Source: Sphaerisporangium corydalis
GTDB taxonomy: Bacteria > Actinomycetota > Actinomycetes > Streptosporangiales > Streptosporangiaceae
Direction: 5' to 3'
NCBI RefSeq assembly: GCF_025506355.1
Contig: NZ_JANZYP010000073.1
Coordinates: forward strand, 1-51,614
Length of the DNA stretch: 51,614 nt
Positions 50,047 through 51,614 of the stretch are shown here, piece after piece. The notes below the pieces were generated by a model. The model was given only the letters and a program-made list of their open reading frames with translations, was not told where the DNA came from and did no database searches. How positions within the stretch are numbered: position 1 is the first letter of the stretch; each line of letters begins with the position of its first letter. The position numbers and the translations under genes were made by a program.

Positions 50047-50209
50047 ATCGCTGCTGCCGACTGCGCTGCGGTCGGCGTGGCCGACCGGGGCAGACCGGCC
50101 CGGTATCCGAGACGTATTCAGCCCAGCGCTCGTGTCTTCCTCGTCGCCATGCTTCCATGCCTGGCCGGGCGGACCTCCGGGTGCTCGCTTCAAATGAGGG
50201 ACCGCTGTC

Positions 50210-50575
50210 ATGCACACGCTGATCCAGGAGCTTGAGAAGGCCTCCGTACGCACTGACGTCCCGAGCTTCCGCCCCGGCGACACGCTCGAGGTTCACGTCC
50301 GCGTCGTCGAAGGCAACCGGTCCCGTATCCAGGTCTTCAAGGGCTTCGTGCTGCGCCGCCAGGGTGGTGGCTCCCGCGAGACCTTCACCGTGCGCAAGGT
50401 GAGCTACGGCGTCGGCGTCGAGCGGACCTTCCCGGTGCACAGCCCGGTCATCGAGAAGATCGAGCTCGTGACCCGCGGCGACGTCCGCCGCGCGAAGCTC
50501 TACTACATGCGCGACCTGCGCGGCAAGGCCGCCCGAATTCGCGAGAAGCGCGACGCCCTGCCCACCGGCAAGTAG
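50210..50575 (+). CDS. rplS: 50S ribosomal protein L19
   Basis: A 121-residue L19, located at the 30S-50S interface. Begins MHTLIQELEKASVRTDVPSF; contains the family signature FKGFVLRRQGGG followed by ETFTVRKVSYGVGVER and ends with RGKAARIREK. ATG with GAGGGA upstream. A strong terminator follows the stop by 14 bases. The 163 bases upstream of it hold only the leader. Confidence 0.97.
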   Translation: MHTLIQELEKASVRTDVPSFRPGDTLEVHVRVVEGNRSRIQVFKGFVLRRQGGGSRETFTVRKVSYGVGVERTFPVHSPVIEKIELVTRGDVRRAKLYYMRDLRGKAARIREKRDALPTGK

Positions 50576-50589
50576 GCTCGCAGCACACG

Positions 50590-50622
50590 TGGCCCGCACC
50601 CGCGAGGGATGCGGGCCATTTT
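50590..50622 (+). terminator. Rho-independent terminator after rplS
   Basis: TGGCCCGCA (50590-50598) pairs perfectly with TGCGGGCCA (50610-50618), and TTTT follows (50619-50622). It closes the rpsP-rplS group. Confidence 0.85.
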
Positions 50623-50785
50623 GCTGGATCAGATGCCGGCCCATCTGCCCAGGTCGCGGAGTTTCTTGAATGCGATGCCGAGTCGGCGACCCGCCTCGGA
50701 CCGCACATCATTTAGGCTCGACAGCGATGACTAGCTATGGCCAGGGGCCGGCGGGCCGCGCCGCCCCGTCGAGGACGAGGTAGAC

Positions 50786-51604
50786 GTGGTCGCGGAAGAC
50801 ACCAAGCCGACAGCCAAGAACGGCAAGGAGAAAAAAGGCTCCTTCTGGCGCGAGCTACCGGTTCTGGTGGTGGTCGCGCTGGTTCTGGCGCTCATCATCA
50901 AGAGCTTCGTGATCCAGGCGTTCTACATTCCGTCGGAATCCATGGAGAACACCCTGCTCGTCAACGACAGGGTGCTCGTCAACAAGCTCGTCTACCACAC
51001 GCGCGATATCGAGCGCGGCGACATCGTGGTGTTCTCGGGAGTCGACTCCTGGGCCAGCGAGGTCGAGGTCCCCGAGCCGGCCAACCCCGTCGCGGGCTTC
51101 TTCCGCTGGGTCGGCACGGCCTTCGGCGTGGTGCCCGGCGAGAAGGACTACATCAAGCGCGTCATCGGCGTCCCGGGGGACACCGTCAAGTGCTGCGACG
51201 CCAGGGGCCGGGTCACGGTCAACGGCACGCCGCTCGACGAGAAGTCGTACCTGTACCCCGATGACCAGCCGTCCCAGAAGTTCTTCGAGATCAAGGTCGA
51301 GAAGGACCGCCTGTGGGTCATGGGCGACCACCGCTCGGTGTCCCTCGACTCCCGCTCCCACCAGGGCGACCCCGGCGGCGGGGCGATCCCCAAGGACAAG
51401 GTCGTCGGACGCGCGTTCGTCATCGTGTGGCCCTTCGCCCGCGCGACGACGCTGTCCATCCCGGACACCTTCAACCAGGCCGAACTCAAGGCCACCGCCC
51501 TGGCAGGCGAAGCCGCCCCCCTCCTCCTGGGCTTCGCCGCCGCCTTCCCCCTCCTAGCCCTCCGCCGCCGCCTCCTCCCCACCCCCCACCGCCGCTCCCC
51601 TTAA
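50786..51604 (+). CDS. lepB: Type I signal peptidase
   Basis: A 272-residue membrane protease that removes signal peptides of exported proteins. After a Lys-rich arm, the N-terminal helix is LPVLVVVALVLALIIKSFVI (about 24-43). The catalytic Ser is in YIPSESMENTL, the Lys base in DYIKRVIGVPGD (about 128-139), and box E is GDHRSVSLDSR. A second hydrophobic stretch near the C-terminus (APLLLGFAAAFPLLAL) suggests another membrane helix. GTG start 50786; an upstream in-frame stop limits extension. Streptomyces carry several such genes downstream of rplS; only one fits in the window. Confidence 0.93.
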   Translation: MVAEDTKPTAKNGKEKKGSFWRELPVLVVVALVLALIIKSFVIQAFYIPSESMENTLLVNDRVLVNKLVYHTRDIERGDIVVFSGVDSWASEVEVPEPANPVAGFFRWVGTAFGVVPGEKDYIKRVIGVPGDTVKCCDARGRVTVNGTPLDEKSYLYPDDQPSQKFFEIKVEKDRLWVMGDHRSVSLDSRSHQGDPGGGAIPKDKVVGRAFVIVWPFARATTLSIPDTFNQAELKATALAGEAAPLLLGFAAAFPLLALRRRLLPTPHRRSP

Positions 51605-51614
51605 CCCACCCCCT

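Noticed and set aside
1..51614. tRNA, rRNA, tmRNA or 4.5S RNA genes
   Set aside because: No T-loop-like GGTTCGAAYCC in a cloverleaf context, no rRNA landmarks and no recognisable SRP RNA near ffh.

Overview
The window is very GC-rich (codon third positions almost all G or C) and reads as the chromosome of a sporulating, non-Streptomyces-like actinomycete. A family such as Streptosporangiaceae would fit, but that is inference from GC content, gene families and three conservon (cvnABCD) operons; no rRNA or other taxonomic marker is present.

Layout. (1) 1-135: 3' end of a mutator-type (IS256-like) transposase and its presumed terminal repeat. (2) 136-793: no gene, but a G-rich array of ~190-216 bp repeats whose core also occurs, on the other strand, inside the next gene. 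(3) 794-5336, minus: secreted DUF4331 protein, TPR protein and a histidine-rich NicO-type Ni/Co transporter, which look like one functional unit. (4) 5590-12288: an ABC exporter divergent from an RpiR regulator, a DrrAB-type exporter, an SDR oxidoreductase and a group-2 sigma-70 factor. (5) 12653-16669: amtB-glnK-glnD nitrogen operon with GlnR-like half-sites in its leader. (6) 16857-45782: a ~29 kb stretch with three complete, co-oriented conservons (sensor-ATPase CvnA, roadblock CvnB, DUF742 CvnC, Ras-like GTPase CvnD). Between the first and second lie a SIS isomerase/deglycase, an APH-fold glucosamine-kinase-like protein, a PotDBCA-type importer, a TetR regulator, a GT1 glycosyltransferase and an aldehyde dehydrogenase. 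Between the second and third lie an O-methyltransferase and a taurine/nitrate-type ABC importer with two different permeases. (7) 45906-51604: ffh-rpsP-khpA-rimM-trmD-rplS-lepB, a core translation/secretion block.

In mycobacteria, and as I recall in Streptomyces, amtB-glnK(B)-glnD lies next to ffh and the rpsP block. Here the two conserved halves are separated by the conservon-bearing stretch: one conservon touches glnD, one touches ffh, and one sits in the middle between two accessory cassettes. The three copies are directly repeated, and cvnB2/cvnB3 share a 176 bp stretch with no mismatch. I infer local amplification of a conservon, continuing gene conversion and cassette insertion between the copies.

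The most interesting items are this conservon-bracketed island, the three short peptide motifs kept at the ends of otherwise unalignable CvnA tails, the DUF4331-TPR-NicO module, the repeat core shared between the intergenic array and the NicO histidine-rich loop, and the SIS/kinase/PotDBCA uptake cassette. I saw no tRNA, rRNA, CRISPR array or prophage.
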